This document shows positions 6,872-14,160 of a DNA stretch of 28,377 bases, piece after piece. The translations under genes were made by a program, and so were the position numbers. The first letter of the stretch is position 1; each line of letters begins with the position of its first letter. This DNA comes from a virus. The stretch spans positions 1 to 28,377 of the IMG/VR virus record IMGVR_UViG_3300030451_002690. The stretch is one strand, 5' to 3'. Under the pieces are notes generated by a model. The model had not been told where the DNA came from. It worked only from the letters and a program-made list of their open reading frames with translations, and ran no database searches.

Positions 6872-8519
6872 AATAGGCTTAGTCCTCCTCCTACTACTAC
6901 TATCACTTCCTGCAAGTGCAGAAGATGTACCTTACGAAGTTACAGTTAATGAGGCCTTTGAAGATAGTACATATGAAGAAGGCCTTACTGTTAGTGGTGG
7001 AAACCAAGACGCATTTATATATTGTAATGAACAAAATCAATATGGAACTACAGGTTGTTCATTAGCAATACAAAGTGGTACTTATGTCTTTGAATTTTCA
7101 GAAGATGTATATGAAGTAGGGTTTTTAGTAGGTGCAGTTAATCAAGCTTATAGTGTTAAGTATTATTATTCAGATGATACAGATGAAACTGTAAACAAAT
7201 CAGGTCAAGATAACTCTAATTTTTCTACTATGTATGATGAATTCTATAAATCATTTACAGATTATAACAATGACGAAGCTAACACAGATAAATTTATAAC
7301 TAAATTTGAAGTAACATTAAGTGACATTAGTGTATTAGATACATTATACTGGCAGTATGCTGATATACCTGTTACAACGACATCTAGTACGACAACAACA
7401 ACTACCACCACGACTACGACTACTACATCGACTACAACTACGACTACATTACCTAAAGCGGAAGATGTTGTCGAAGATAATGTCACTACTTACTTGGCTT
7501 GGGACGAATGGGGTTGCGAACATCCAGGCAATCCGTTATCGTTTAAGCAATATTTGGAGGCCGTAGAAAGTGGAGAATGGTTTGGATATATTCCTGATGA
7601 TTGTAGTAATAAACCTATTGTGGATGAAGTTCCTGAAGAGGTTGTAGAAGATGTGGTCGAAGAAATACTTGAGGATGTCGAAATCCCAGAAGAAGTTATT
7701 GAAGAAAAAGCTCCAGAACCAACAGAGGAAGAGCTAGCTGCTATTAAAGCTGAGGAGGAACGCCTCCTTCAAGAGCAACTTGATGCTGAAAAAGAAGAAG
7801 AAATCTTACTAGAACTTGAAGATTCTACTATTGTTGAAGACTTATCTGAAGAAGAAGTTGAAGAATTAGTTGAAGCTATTAAAGAAATTGAAGAAACTCT
7901 TGAAGTTATTGAAATAGAAGAAGAAGTTATAGAGCTGGACATTCCTGAAGATATCGTTACAATTATCGAAGAAGAGGTAAAAGATGATAATGATGTGGTA
8001 TTGGTTGTGGAAGATGAGCCAATTGAAGATGTTGTTGAAGAACAAATTGAAATCATTGAAGACATCGTTGTTGAAGAAATAACTGAAGAACAAATAGAGG
8101 TTGTTTCTGAAATAGTAGAGGAGGTTATTGAAAATGTTGAAGAGCTTACAGAGGAGCAAGTTGAAGTTGTTGCTGAAGTACTTAAAGTTGAAACTGAAGA
8201 TATTGCTATTATTGCAGAAGAAGCTAAAGAAGATGTTGTTATAGCTGAAGCTGTAGAAGTATTCGTAGAAAGAGCTGTAGAAAATGCAGATGTTGAAGAC
8301 TATACATTTGCAGATGTTGTTACTGAGATACAATTTGAAAACTTCATAGAAGACCCCATAGAAGTGATATTAGATATAGACATAGGAAAGATAGATATAA
8401 CTACCATTGGAGATGACATGACTCAAGACCAAAAAGAAAAAGCACAAGAAGTTGTAGTTCCTGTAATCTTGACTAGAATAGTCACTATGGCTTCATTTAT
8501 GTTTAGGAGAAGTGTATGA
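6861..8519 (+). CDS. Secreted protein with Thr-rich linker and long acidic Glu/Val repeats
   Basis: A 552-aa protein starting at GTG. Residues 1-20 are a clear signal peptide (IGLVLLLLLLSLPASA, cleavage before ED). Residues about 21-165 look like a beta-sandwich with two cysteines (FIYCNEQNQYGTTGC). Residues about 170-196 are almost pure Thr/Ser. A small domain with two more cysteines follows (WGCEHPGNPLSFKQYLEAV and YIPDDC). Residues about 250-440 are Glu/Val/Ile-rich heptad-like repeats (EEVVEDVVEEI and variants). The C-terminus ends in a hydrophobic segment (VVVPVILTRIVTMASFMF) and RRSV, which could be a membrane anchor. It lies among membrane and lysis genes and overlaps both neighbours. 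Export points to an envelope role (exclusion, lysis timing or virion surface). Long Thr linkers are common in secreted actinobacterial proteins. Confidence 0.6.
   Translation: MLYRIGLVLLLLLLSLPASAEDVPYEVTVNEAFEDSTYEEGLTVSGGNQDAFIYCNEQNQYGTTGCSLAIQSGTYVFEFSEDVYEVGFLVGAVNQAYSVKYYYSDDTDETVNKSGQDNSNFSTMYDEFYKSFTDYNNDEANTDKFITKFEVTLSDISVLDTLYWQYADIPVTTTSSTTTTTTTTTTTTTSTTTTTTLPKAEDVVEDNVTTYLAWDEWGCEHPGNPLSFKQYLEAVESGEWFGYIPDDCSNKPIVDEVPEEVVEDVVEEILEDVEIPEEVIEEKAPEPTEEELAAIKAEEERLLQEQLDAEKEEEILLELEDSTIVEDLSEEEVEELVEAIKEIEETLEVIEIEEEVIELDIPEDIVTIIEEEVKDDNDVVLVVEDEPIEDVVEEQIEIIEDIVVEEITEEQIEVVSEIVEEVIENVEELTEEQVEVVAEVLKVETEDIAIIAEEAKEDVVIAEAVEVFVERAVENADVEDYTFADVVTEIQFENFIEDPIEVILDIDIGKIDITTIGDDMTQDQKEKAQEVVVPVILTRIVTMASFMFRRSV
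7371..7451 (+). repeat. ACN codon repeat encoding a poly-Thr linker
   Basis: About 27 near-consecutive Thr codons using ACA, ACG, ACT and ACC with two or three Ser interruptions. The codons vary, so selection acts on the protein and not on a simple DNA repeat. The complement gives a spurious open frame of poly-Val. Confidence 0.8.
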
Positions 8520-8737
8520 TAAAAAAAATATGGAATTGGTTTGTAGAAATAATTAAAGAAACATTAAACCTTAGTTGGACTTTGGTTGGTTTAGTTATTG
8601 CTACACTCACACTTACTGGTTCTGCTCAACAAATAACAGGCCTTGCAACATTAATAACATTAGGTATATGGTTACTAACTATTGGTTTTAGAAACAGTAA
8701 ACCTAAAGAAACAAAAAACAAAGGGGTGAGTAAGTAA
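8516..8737 (+). CDS. Small two-pass membrane protein, holin candidate
   Basis: A 73-aa protein with an N-terminal amphipathic stretch (MIKKIWNWFVEIIKETLN), two predicted membrane helices (SWTLVGLVIATLTLTG and ITGLATLITLGIWLLTIGF) and a basic tail (RNSKPKETKNKGVSK). Short length, two helices and a positive C-terminus are the general class II holin layout. It starts at an ATGA overlap with the secreted Glu/Val protein and sits just upstream of the DUF5675 enzyme, so a role in letting that enzyme reach the wall is plausible. A separate r1t-type holin lies at 12407, so which one is the true holin is open. Confidence 0.55.
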   Translation: MIKKIWNWFVEIIKETLNLSWTLVGLVIATLTLTGSAQQITGLATLITLGIWLLTIGFRNSKPKETKNKGVSK

Positions 8738-8775
8738 TGGACTGTTGTGGTTCTTGTAATTGTGGAGGTAACTAA
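8737..8775 (+). CDS. Cysteine-rich 12-residue micro-ORF
   Basis: MDCCGSCNCGGN, with four cysteines in 12 residues (CC-x2-C-x-C). Its ATG overlaps the stop of the previous gene and its stop overlaps the ATG of the next gene, both as TAATG, the junction used throughout this gene block. A GGTGAG stretch precedes it, and its own codons contain the GGAGG that serves the downstream enzyme. It could be a metal-binding or disulphide micropeptide, or merely a coupling leader. The precise double fit is the main evidence; no family is known to me. Confidence 0.45.
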   Translation: MDCCGSCNCGGN

Positions 8776-9359
8776 TGGAATTAGAAGTATTAAGATTTAG
8801 TAGTCAGAAAGATTCTACATCTGGTGCATTGTTTGATGTTGTTAATGGTAAAAGAAACTTTCTTTGTTATACAATAGAAGATGAACAAAGAGATGTAAAA
8901 GTCTGGGGTGAAACCAGGATTCCCGCTGGGAGATACAAACTATCTTTAAGAAAAGAAGGTGGATTTCATACTAGATATTTAGCTAAGTATGGTGATATGC
9001 ACAAAGGTATGATACATGTGAATGATGTACCTGGATTTGAGTTTATCTTATGGCACACAGGTAATACTGATGAACATACTGCTGGTTGTTTAATCATAGG
9101 AGATTCACAAGAAAGTAACCTTGTGAAAAAGGATGGCTTTGTAGGTTCTAGTGTCGTTGCATATAAGAAAGTTTATCCTTATGTTGCAGCTGCAATAGAG
9201 AATGAAGATACATATGTGACATATATAGATTACGATGGTGATATACAGAGTAATGACACAGATAATCTACAAAGTAATGACATAATGGAAAAACTAGAAG
9301 AAATATCAGGCGAACTTCAAATATTAATTAACAAAGATAATAAAACTTGGTTTAGCTAA
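8775..9359 (+). CDS. DUF5675-family protein, candidate cell-wall-active lysis enzyme
   Basis: A 194-aa protein. Residues 1-140 match the DUF5675 pattern: RIPAGRYKLSL (48-58), MIHVNDVPGFEFILWHTGNT (79-98) and TAGCLIIGD (102-110). The HTGNT (His94) and AGC (Cys105) pair resembles the His/Cys arrangement of L,D-transpeptidase-like folds, so Cys105 is the likely nucleophile (inference from motif similarity). A C-terminal extension (about 140-194) is Asp/Asn-rich then helical (IMEKLEEISGELQILINK). GGAGG 7 bases upstream gives a good start. No other wall enzyme is seen on the plus strand, so this is the best endolysin candidate, next to a membrane protein that could be its holin. Confidence 0.65.
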   Translation: MELEVLRFSSQKDSTSGALFDVVNGKRNFLCYTIEDEQRDVKVWGETRIPAGRYKLSLRKEGGFHTRYLAKYGDMHKGMIHVNDVPGFEFILWHTGNTDEHTAGCLIIGDSQESNLVKKDGFVGSSVVAYKKVYPYVAAAIENEDTYVTYIDYDGDIQSNDTDNLQSNDIMEKLEEISGELQILINKDNKTWFS

Positions 9360-12300
9360 TGGCTACTCGTGCACAAAAAATAAAACTTCTTGAAGAAGTA
9401 TGGGACACATTACCATCTGCTATGAAAAATACTATTGAGAATGTTTATGGTGGCCTTAATAATTTAGAAGATATAGAACTTGAAGCATTTTATAAGCGTG
9501 CTAAAGATAACCCTACTACATTTTGGAAAGATTGGGTTGATGAACAAGAAGAATTATTTGGTAAACCAGATGAACCTCAAGGCCGTATAGGTAATGCATT
9601 AGATAGAGTTGCTGAAACACTTGGTTTAAATCCTGATGATTTAACTAAAAGAGAGGAAAAAGAATTATTACCTACTGATGAAGATACAGGTAGAGCTAGT
9701 CCTGAAATGAAAAAGAGAGCTTCTCCTAAAAATGAACTTCCTGAAAGTGTATTAAAGTATGTTAATAATTATAAGAAACAATTAGTAGATACTCAAGCAG
9801 AAACCATAGAACAAATGAAATATGGTGGTAAGAAAAGAAGTGATAAGGGACCTGCTCCTAAGCTAGAGAATTACAAAGCAGGTGGTGTACCTGACTTTGA
9901 ATTTATTGATAGAGGTAGAATAGCTAAAAGTGCTAATGTTTCTATTGACAGCTTAGAAATGGATTTACAAGATGACATACTTGAATTAGAACAGATTATA
10001 AGAAAGAAAAGTCAATTAAAAAAATGGTATGGTGAAGGTAATAGACACACTAAAGTTTTAACAGAAACCAGTCTTGAGTTAGGCGAAAGAATTCAAACTT
10101 TACAAAAAGGTTTAGCTGATATGTACTTTGATGCAAACATGGAGATATTAAAGAATGATGTATTTACTAAGATTGATGATAAGTATTATTTAAATGATAA
10201 TAATAGAACAATCTTAATACCTGAAGAAACTATTGTAGAATTAGCTAAAAGACAAGACAATGTAATTAGTGATTTTTCTTTGTTAAAAAGTAATATTGTA
10301 ACAGGTATCCCTAAGAAAACGATGGAGCTTAAGAATATTTCTCATATACCAGGCCAGGAATTAAGTGAGAGTGACAAGTTATTAGCTGATTTTAATAGAA
10401 GAATAATACATTCTGGATTTATACATGACCCTAACAATGCTACTTTAGATGAGATTGAAATGGCTAAGCATCACTGGAAGATGTCTGGTGAAATGGCAGG
10501 TAGTGGTAAAGCAGTAGTAACTTCAGAAGTAGCTTCTAATAATTTAATAGATATGGGAGACATGGGAGTAATTGAAGTACAAAGAAACCCTAAGTTTGAA
10601 CAAAGTGGTAGAGCTACTGAGCTTGGAGTAGTAGCTGAAATTGGAGATAGAGTATCTTTAGAAGAACAAATAGAACTTTTCGATAGAAGAAACAGTCACC
10701 CTGTTTTTAATTTTTCTGCATCAATGCAAGTTCAAATGGAAGACTTCGGATGGTTTCAAGTTGATAAAGATGGAAATGTTAAACCAGTAGATAGTGCTAA
10801 AAATGCAACCAACATTGGAGAAGCTTTAGAAAACTTAAAGAAAAATCCTAAAGGTGCAGAGATAGTTAAATTCTTAGGACTTTCACATTATACAAACAAA
10901 GATTGGCTTGAAAAAAATCAGAAAAAAACTGGTTTAACTCCAGATGATTTGATGAATAAAAGAATTAGGTCACAGCTACCTTTAGGTACAACTGAAAATA
11001 ATATATTTGGTAAGCCATTAAAACAAGGTCCTATTGTTAATAGTTTCTTGCATCAATTTTTAGATGATGGCAGTCTTGTTCATAATGCAGATGTATTTCA
11101 TTGGGATGAAGAAAAGATGACTATGTCATTAAGAAATATAGACAAATTACCTAAAGGAGTATTACAACAAGTAGGTACTGATTACTTTAAAACATATGAA
11201 ACATTACTAGCGTCAGGTATGGAGTTACCAGTAAAAAGAACGGTTAATCCTGTAGGAGGTAAAGCTAGTCTTGTTCCTTCTGTTAGGGAAACAATATTTA
11301 ATAAGTATTTAATACAGATTGATTTCTTAAATAAAAAAGATTTTAAAGGTATGGCTGACTCAGCAAAGATAGGTAAAGTAATACAAGATTTATATAAAAA
11401 TGTATTTGAACAACCTGATATTCCACTATTAACAAGTGAAGGTTACTTTGCTGAAAAGGGTATTAAAACTAGAGATGTTGTAGCTGTACTTGAAAAAGAT
11501 TTAGCTCAAATAGTAGAAGAATTTGAAAAGCTAGAAACTGGTGAAATATTTGGTGAAGATACTAAAGATAAATTTAAAAATCAAGATGTAGATTACACTT
11601 GGGAGAAACATCTTAATGAAGCTAAAGCTGTAAGGATGCAAATTACTACTGAACATAGAATGGGAAGTCAAGAAGCTAAGAGAAGATTACAATTTGACCC
11701 TACAACTGGATTTCAATTTTATGAAGGTGTTGAAAAGCAGGTTGAAACTAAAGCTATGAAAGGCTATATGAAGATAGCTAAAGAAATAGTTCCTGAATTG
11801 GATGAAAATATATCTATCAAAGCAACAAAAAATATAGATATACTTATTAAGAAAGGTTACTTGTTTCAAGATTTACCCAAATCTCCTGGAGAATTTTTAG
11901 AAAGAATGGAAATAGTGCTTCCTGAATCAAAAGTTTCAAGCGATATATTACAAGATAAACCATCTGTAGAAAAAAAGATAGAAGGTTATGGCAAGCGAAT
12001 AATGTTTAGTCAATATAAAACATATATGACTGAATTAAGTAAGAGTCCAGATTTTGTTAAAAGTACAAGTGAGTTTCCTTTTAGAAAATTTCCTGCTTTA
12101 TACGAACAATTAGTACCTGAATCAAAAGTTTCAATTTCAACAATAACAACTGGAGATTTACCTGCAGATATGGGAATGCATATACTTCAATCAAAAGAAA
12201 TACAACATGGCCTACCTACTGGTGCTTTATCTAGTGGAGATATAGAAACTGGTATTAGAACTGCAGCTTCATTAGAGTTCTTGAAAGATTTACAATCTAC

Positions 12301-12400
12301 TGCTAAACTATCAACAAGTGATATAACTAAGCAAGCTATACAAGGTGACTTTTATGACCAACTTAAAGACGCTTTAAAGTTGCTAGTTAAAAAAGGATAG
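9359..12400 (+). CDS. Large hypothetical protein (1013 aa), probable internal virion protein
   Basis: The longest gene here. It is charged, mostly helical and free of signal peptide, long hydrophobic segment or Cys clusters. Visible parts are a helical N-terminus (about 1-60), a basic low-complexity stretch (about 120-170), a coiled-coil-like region (about 195-255, LEMDLQDDILELEQIIRKKS), a beta-richer middle (about 380-650) and a helical Lys/Glu-rich C-terminus ending in a basic tail LKLLVKKG. I recognise no family or catalytic motif. Late position, size and composition fit an ejection protein or, less well, a tape measure. It begins at TAATG with no Shine-Dalgarno, so it is presumably coupled to the DUF5675 gene. 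Confidence 0.55.
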   Translation: MATRAQKIKLLEEVWDTLPSAMKNTIENVYGGLNNLEDIELEAFYKRAKDNPTTFWKDWVDEQEELFGKPDEPQGRIGNALDRVAETLGLNPDDLTKREEKELLPTDEDTGRASPEMKKRASPKNELPESVLKYVNNYKKQLVDTQAETIEQMKYGGKKRSDKGPAPKLENYKAGGVPDFEFIDRGRIAKSANVSIDSLEMDLQDDILELEQIIRKKSQLKKWYGEGNRHTKVLTETSLELGERIQTLQKGLADMYFDANMEILKNDVFTKIDDKYYLNDNNRTILIPEETIVELAKRQDNVISDFSLLKSNIVTGIPKKTMELKNISHIPGQELSESDKLLADFNRRIIHSGFIHDPNNATLDEIEMAKHHWKMSGEMAGSGKAVVTSEVASNNLIDMGDMGVIEVQRNPKFEQSGRATELGVVAEIGDRVSLEEQIELFDRRNSHPVFNFSASMQVQMEDFGWFQVDKDGNVKPVDSAKNATNIGEALENLKKNPKGAEIVKFLGLSHYTNKDWLEKNQKKTGLTPDDLMNKRIRSQLPLGTTENNIFGKPLKQGPIVNSFLHQFLDDGSLVHNADVFHWDEEKMTMSLRNIDKLPKGVLQQVGTDYFKTYETLLASGMELPVKRTVNPVGGKASLVPSVRETIFNKYLIQIDFLNKKDFKGMADSAKIGKVIQDLYKNVFEQPDIPLLTSEGYFAEKGIKTRDVVAVLEKDLAQIVEEFEKLETGEIFGEDTKDKFKNQDVDYTWEKHLNEAKAVRMQITTEHRMGSQEAKRRLQFDPTTGFQFYEGVEKQVETKAMKGYMKIAKEIVPELDENISIKATKNIDILIKKGYLFQDLPKSPGEFLERMEIVLPESKVSSDILQDKPSVEKKIEGYGKRIMFSQYKTYMTELSKSPDFVKSTSEFPFRKFPALYEQLVPESKVSISTITTGDLPADMGMHILQSKEIQHGLPTGALSSGDIETGIRTAASLEFLKDLQSTAKLSTSDITKQAIQGDFYDQLKDALKLLVKKG

Positions 12401-12406
12401 TGTATA

Positions 12407-12688
12407 ATGTTTGATAAGTTAAAAAGAAAAAGAAATTCTGATGGTACATTTAAGAAAGATGTTGCGTGGACCCCTTGGAACGAAGCATGGAGTTATAAAA
12501 TGAGTGATGACTTAAAAGGTATGTTAGAGAAAACTGTATGGACTTTCATTGAAGCGTTCATTGGTGCTTTAACAGTTGCTCCACTTGTGGGCGTTGACGC
12601 ATCAGCTGTACAATTAGCTGCTATGTCAGGTGCAGGTGCAGCATTAGTAGTAGTTAAAGAATTTGCTAAAAAGAAAGTAAGTAAGTAA
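12407..12688 (+). CDS. r1t-type phage holin
   Basis: A 93-aa protein with a cytosolic basic N-terminus (KLKRKRNSDGTFKKD) and two hydrophobic segments, TFIEAFIGALTVAPLVGVD (about 47-65) and VQLAAMSGAGAALVVVKEFA (about 68-87), ending in KKKVSK. The TFxEAFxGALTV...LAAxxGAGAAL pattern is characteristic of the Phage_r1t_holin family, known from phages of lactococci and actinobacteria (family recognised from memory). It makes pores in the inner membrane that time lysis. AAGGA lies about 10 bases before the ATG. Finding it 3 kb from the candidate wall enzyme is unusual. Confidence 0.7.
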   Translation: MFDKLKRKRNSDGTFKKDVAWTPWNEAWSYKMSDDLKGMLEKTVWTFIEAFIGALTVAPLVGVDASAVQLAAMSGAGAALVVVKEFAKKKVSK

Positions 12689-13068
12689 TGGCTAAAAGTA
12701 CTAAACACTACGAAAGTGGTAAAGGTAAAGGCAAAAGTAAAATTTGGGGACCTGGAAGTCAGGCTTCAGTACCTAAAGGTAAACAATGGTATAATTGGCA
12801 AGAAGGTAGTAATCCATTAGATGTTGCTAATACAGCAGGAAAAGGTATAAATGCAATTTTCTTGATGAGTTCTGATGGTGCTTATTCATATTCAGACGAC
12901 CCAAAAGGTACTAGAAGATATGAAGCAAAAGATTACAATCAAGCTATGAAGCGTGTTCAATCTTCAGTTACTGGTGCAGCAAGATGGAAAAACAAAAATT
13001 ATAAAGGTTTTAGAGGACCAGATTTAAGTCCTAGAACTGCAGGTAAATTTGGAGTAGACTACCACTAA
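12688..13068 (+). CDS. Hypothetical basic protein (126 aa)
   Basis: Lys/Gly-rich N-terminus (SGKGKGKSKIWGPG), a middle with aromatic residues (KGKQWYNWQEGSN) and a basic C-terminus (ARWKNKNYKGFRGPDLSPR). There are no membrane helices or Cys motifs. It starts at TAATG following the holin and is followed by two more basic proteins in the same arrangement. It may be a DNA-associated or virion minor protein; I do not recognise it. Confidence 0.55.
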   Translation: MAKSTKHYESGKGKGKSKIWGPGSQASVPKGKQWYNWQEGSNPLDVANTAGKGINAIFLMSSDGAYSYSDDPKGTRRYEAKDYNQAMKRVQSSVTGAARWKNKNYKGFRGPDLSPRTAGKFGVDYH

Positions 13069-13430
13069 TGTCTGCTCAGGAACCTAAACACGACTGGACT
13101 ACACATGGTATGACAGAGCGTGAGATGAAATCACGCATCAAGTCACACCGTGCTATGGCTACAAAGAGTTTTGAAAAGTGGGATAATACAAAATTACCTA
13201 CAGACTTTTTAAGTCCAGAGTTTAGAACTTGGGTAAAAAATAATCCTAACTCTCCTTGGGTAAAAGGTGGAGGTATGGATAGATTAATTGGTCAAGCTGA
13301 GATGTCACTTAGTGCTAAGTCTAGGGGTTACAAGAGACTTGCGACTGCTGATAAACTAAGTAAATCTTTAAAGAAAAGTCAATTAAGTAAATTACAAAAA
13401 AGTATAAGTAAATTAACAAGTGGATACTAA
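13068..13430 (+). CDS. Hypothetical basic helical protein (120 aa)
   Basis: Begins MSAQEPKHDWTTHGMTEREM, then has a WDNTKLPTDFLSPEFRTWVK segment and a strongly basic helical C-terminus (KSLKKSQLSKLQKSISKLTS). It has a TAATG junction on both sides. Composition suggests nucleic acid binding or packing inside the capsid, but no family is recognised. Confidence 0.55.
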   Translation: MSAQEPKHDWTTHGMTEREMKSRIKSHRAMATKSFEKWDNTKLPTDFLSPEFRTWVKNNPNSPWVKGGGMDRLIGQAEMSLSAKSRGYKRLATADKLSKSLKKSQLSKLQKSISKLTSGY

Positions 13431-13735
13431 TGGTTAGACCTAAAGGTAAAGGCAGGGGAGGAACAAGCGGTCCAGACGGGCCACCAACACCACAAGATTA
13501 TATTAGTCGCTTTAAAGGTTATAGAACTACAATGGCTGTGCTTAATCAAATAGAAAGGAATACAGTTTTTCCTGGTACAGGAGTAAGTATTCCTAAACCT
13601 TTAACTTCTTCTGAAAAAGAATTCAATACTGCAGCTAAAAAGTATATGAGAATACAAAAACAATTTAGAAATATGACTGTTCCTATTTGGGAAGATAGGA
13701 ACATTGATAATATAGGAAGTAAATTAAATCCATAA
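13430..13735 (+). CDS. Hypothetical basic protein (101 aa)
   Basis: Low-complexity N-terminus (RPKGKGRGGTSGPDGPPTP), then a helical region (YISRFKGYRTTMAVLNQIER) and KKYMRIQKQFRNMTVPIW. No known domain is visible. It is the third in a row of small basic late proteins, coupled by TAATG to both neighbours, and is most likely a minor structural protein. Confidence 0.55.
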   Translation: MVRPKGKGRGGTSGPDGPPTPQDYISRFKGYRTTMAVLNQIERNTVFPGTGVSIPKPLTSSEKEFNTAAKKYMRIQKQFRNMTVPIWEDRNIDNIGSKLNP

Positions 13736-13800
13736 TGCCAATAACTAAAAAAGGTAAAAAGAAATCATACAGTAAGAAGCGTGGCGGTAAACGCTACTAG
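13735..13800 (+). CDS. Highly basic 21-aa peptide
   Basis: The peptide MPITKKGKKKSYSKKRGGKRY has eleven Lys or Arg among 21 residues. Its ATG overlaps the previous stop (TAATG) and it ends in TAG at 13798-13800, the last codon of the rightward block before the convergent leftward genes. Very short Lys/Arg/Gly peptides are found at similar late positions in other aquatic phages as far as I recall. A DNA-condensing or capsid-interior role is inferred from charge only. Confidence 0.55.
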   Translation: MPITKKGKKKSYSKKRGGKRY

Positions 13801-13851
13801 ATGCTTCTAATAGGCCGATAGAGCCGTTTTAAGACATAGTTTGGCCGTCTC
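13801..13851. other. Convergent intergenic spacer, no clear terminator
   Basis: Fifty bases separate the rightward late genes from the leftward early genes. GGCC occurs at 13813-13816 and again at 13843-13846 and could pair, and CCGTTTT follows a short GGC/GCC pairing, but no convincing stem with a T-run is visible for either direction. Confidence 0.4.
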
Positions 13852-14160
13852 CTATAATTCATGAGGATTATATAACTTATAAAAAAGGGTCAATTCTTCT
13901 CCTGTCACAATTAGCACTAGGGTTTTCAATAGATAGCCATTTTTTGTTTCAATTAATTCACAGTTTGGCCATTCGGAATGGTTTATAAATCCACCTAATG
14001 GTGTCCTTACAAGTCCATGTTTGAAGGCATTGTTATCAGTCTTATAATGTGTTATGCCTAGTATCTTTCCTTTGCGTATTGGTCGTGTTGAGAATAACCC
14101 AAGGCCCTCTACTTTAGAAGGCCTTATGGTTACATGTTTAGGCAATGGCTTATAGCTCAT
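13852..14160 (-). CDS. SET-domain protein, putative lysine methyltransferase
   Basis: A 102-aa protein from the ATG at 14160, chosen because GGAG lies 8 bases upstream; a longer frame reaches 14232 but would overlap the previous gene further. SET signatures are visible in order: PSKVEGLGLFSTRPIRKGKI (SxxxGxGLF and the first strands), GGFINHSEWPNCEL (the NHSxxPN motif that shapes the S-adenosylmethionine pocket) and IVTGEELTLFYKLY (GEELxxxY, containing the catalytic Tyr region). SET enzymes methylate protein lysines; the target here is unknown. The protein is compact, with no post-SET cysteines. It is last in the leftward block. Confidence 0.75.
   Translation of the reverse strand: MSYKPLPKHVTIRPSKVEGLGLFSTRPIRKGKILGITHYKTDNNAFKHGLVRTPLGGFINHSEWPNCELIETKNGYLLKTLVLIVTGEELTLFYKLYNPHEL

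Noticed and set aside
7357-7566. Plus-strand frame with Leu/Arg/Gln-rich product inside the secreted protein gene
   Set aside because: It is the shifted reading of the ACN repeat and has no ribosome site.
7262-8333. Open frames on the minus strand opposite the secreted protein (poly-Val, Ser-rich and Asn/Phe-rich products)
   Set aside because: They are direct complements of the Thr and Glu/Val repeat codons, of low complexity, without ribosome sites, and lie opposite a better supported gene.
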